Shown in pieces: positions 63,876-64,000 of a stretch of DNA of 64,000 nucleotides (within the stretch, counting starts at the first letter, position 1; the number at the start of each line of letters is the position of its first letter). The stretch comes from Pseudomonas taeanensis MS-3. Its GTDB lineage: Bacteria; Pseudomonadota; Gammaproteobacteria; Pseudomonadales; Pseudomonadaceae. A program made the position numbers and the translations under genes. The stretch lies in NCBI RefSeq assembly GCF_000498575.2, contig NZ_AWSQ01000002.1, forward strand, positions 775,600 to 839,599, read 5' to 3'. A model generated the notes under the pieces. It made no database searches and was not told where the DNA came from. It saw only the letters and a program-made list of their open reading frames with translations.

Positions 63876-64000
63876 ATGGTTCGGGTTCGCAAACTGGTGC
63901 TGGCAATCGCAGCTGCTTCAGCACTGTCCTCCGGTATGGCGCATGCGCTGGGGCTGGGTGAGGTAACCCTGCAGTCGGCGCTGAATCAGCCTCTGGTGGC
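63876..64000 (+). CDS. fimV: FimV polar peptidoglycan-binding protein (N-terminal part)
   Basis: The window ends 42 codons into a gene starting MVRVRKLVLAIAAASALSSG with a signal peptide, continuing MAHALGLGEVTLQSALNQPL, which is the typical FimV start. FimV is a large LysM/TPR protein at the cell pole that organises type IV pili and c-di-GMP or cAMP signalling. It is incomplete here. Confidence 0.95.
   Translation, partial: MVRVRKLVLAIAAASALSSGMAHALGLGEVTLQSALNQPLV

Overview
The window is chromosomal DNA of a gammaproteobacterium of the genus Pseudomonas in the broad sense. It has high GC and dense operons. It carries the polar-flagellum/chemotaxis gene order fliM-N-O-P-Q-R-flhB-flhA-flhF-fleN-fliA-cheY-Z-A-B-motC-D-parC-parP-cheW, then a cytochrome c maturation (ccm) operon. 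The right half has the order tyrB-uvrB-DHA2 pump-LysR-gltX-tRNA-Ala/Glu array-TetR-hydrolase and ends with leuC-D-B-asd-usg-fimV, all familiar from Pseudomonas. Species cannot be fixed from the sequence alone.

Region 1 (1-20758) is motility. It covers the rotor/export apparatus (fliM end, fliN with a frameshifting poly-G tract, fliOPQR, flhBA), the number and placement regulators flhF and fleN, the flagellar sigma factor fliA, and a complete Che core (cheY, Z, A, B, W). It also has the MotCD stator, the ParC/ParP polar chemotaxis-array pair, a DUF2802 protein, a rhodanese, and a reverse-strand pair of a FliK-like protein and an orphan FlhB C-domain protein. A sigma-54-like promoter with a FleQ-like box in the leader precedes flhA, and a sigma-28-like promoter precedes parP.

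Region 2 (20901-28211) is a complete ccmABCDEF-dsbE-ccmH-ccmI operon with overlapping genes, ending in a small coupled lipoprotein. Region 3 (28212-33100) looks accessory. It holds a TmpB-like HD-domain oxygenase and a TmpA-like Fe(II)/2-oxoglutarate oxygenase (predicted to release phosphate and a betaine from a quaternary-ammonium phosphonate), an FrhB-type iron-sulfur flavoprotein, and a divergent LysR regulator.

Region 4 (33115-38452) holds an MlaA-family protein coupled to an alpha/beta hydrolase, a GNAT acetyltransferase, a small membrane protein overlapping convergently with a GH17 membrane protein, and a ComEA-like helix-hairpin-helix protein. Region 5 (38456-39065) is the most unusual stretch. 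It is a tandem array of 150-bp repeats on the 3' side of tRNA-Asn. Each unit carries the last 22 bp of the tRNA gene and a terminator, an architecture like the tyrT/rtT locus of Escherichia coli.

Region 6 (39132-57071) includes tyrB, uvrB, a DHA2/HlyD efflux pair with LysR, gltX, four tRNAs (Ala-Glu-Ala-Glu), a TetR regulator with its hydrolase, a thioesterase, dusC, an SDR, ibpA with a sigma-32 promoter and a ROSE-like RNA thermometer, and a 1225-residue PAS(x6)-GGDEF-EAL protein. Region 7 (57163-64000) is leucine and aspartate-family biosynthesis: a LysR divergent from leuC, then leuD, leuB, asd, the catalytically degenerate usg, and the start of fimV.
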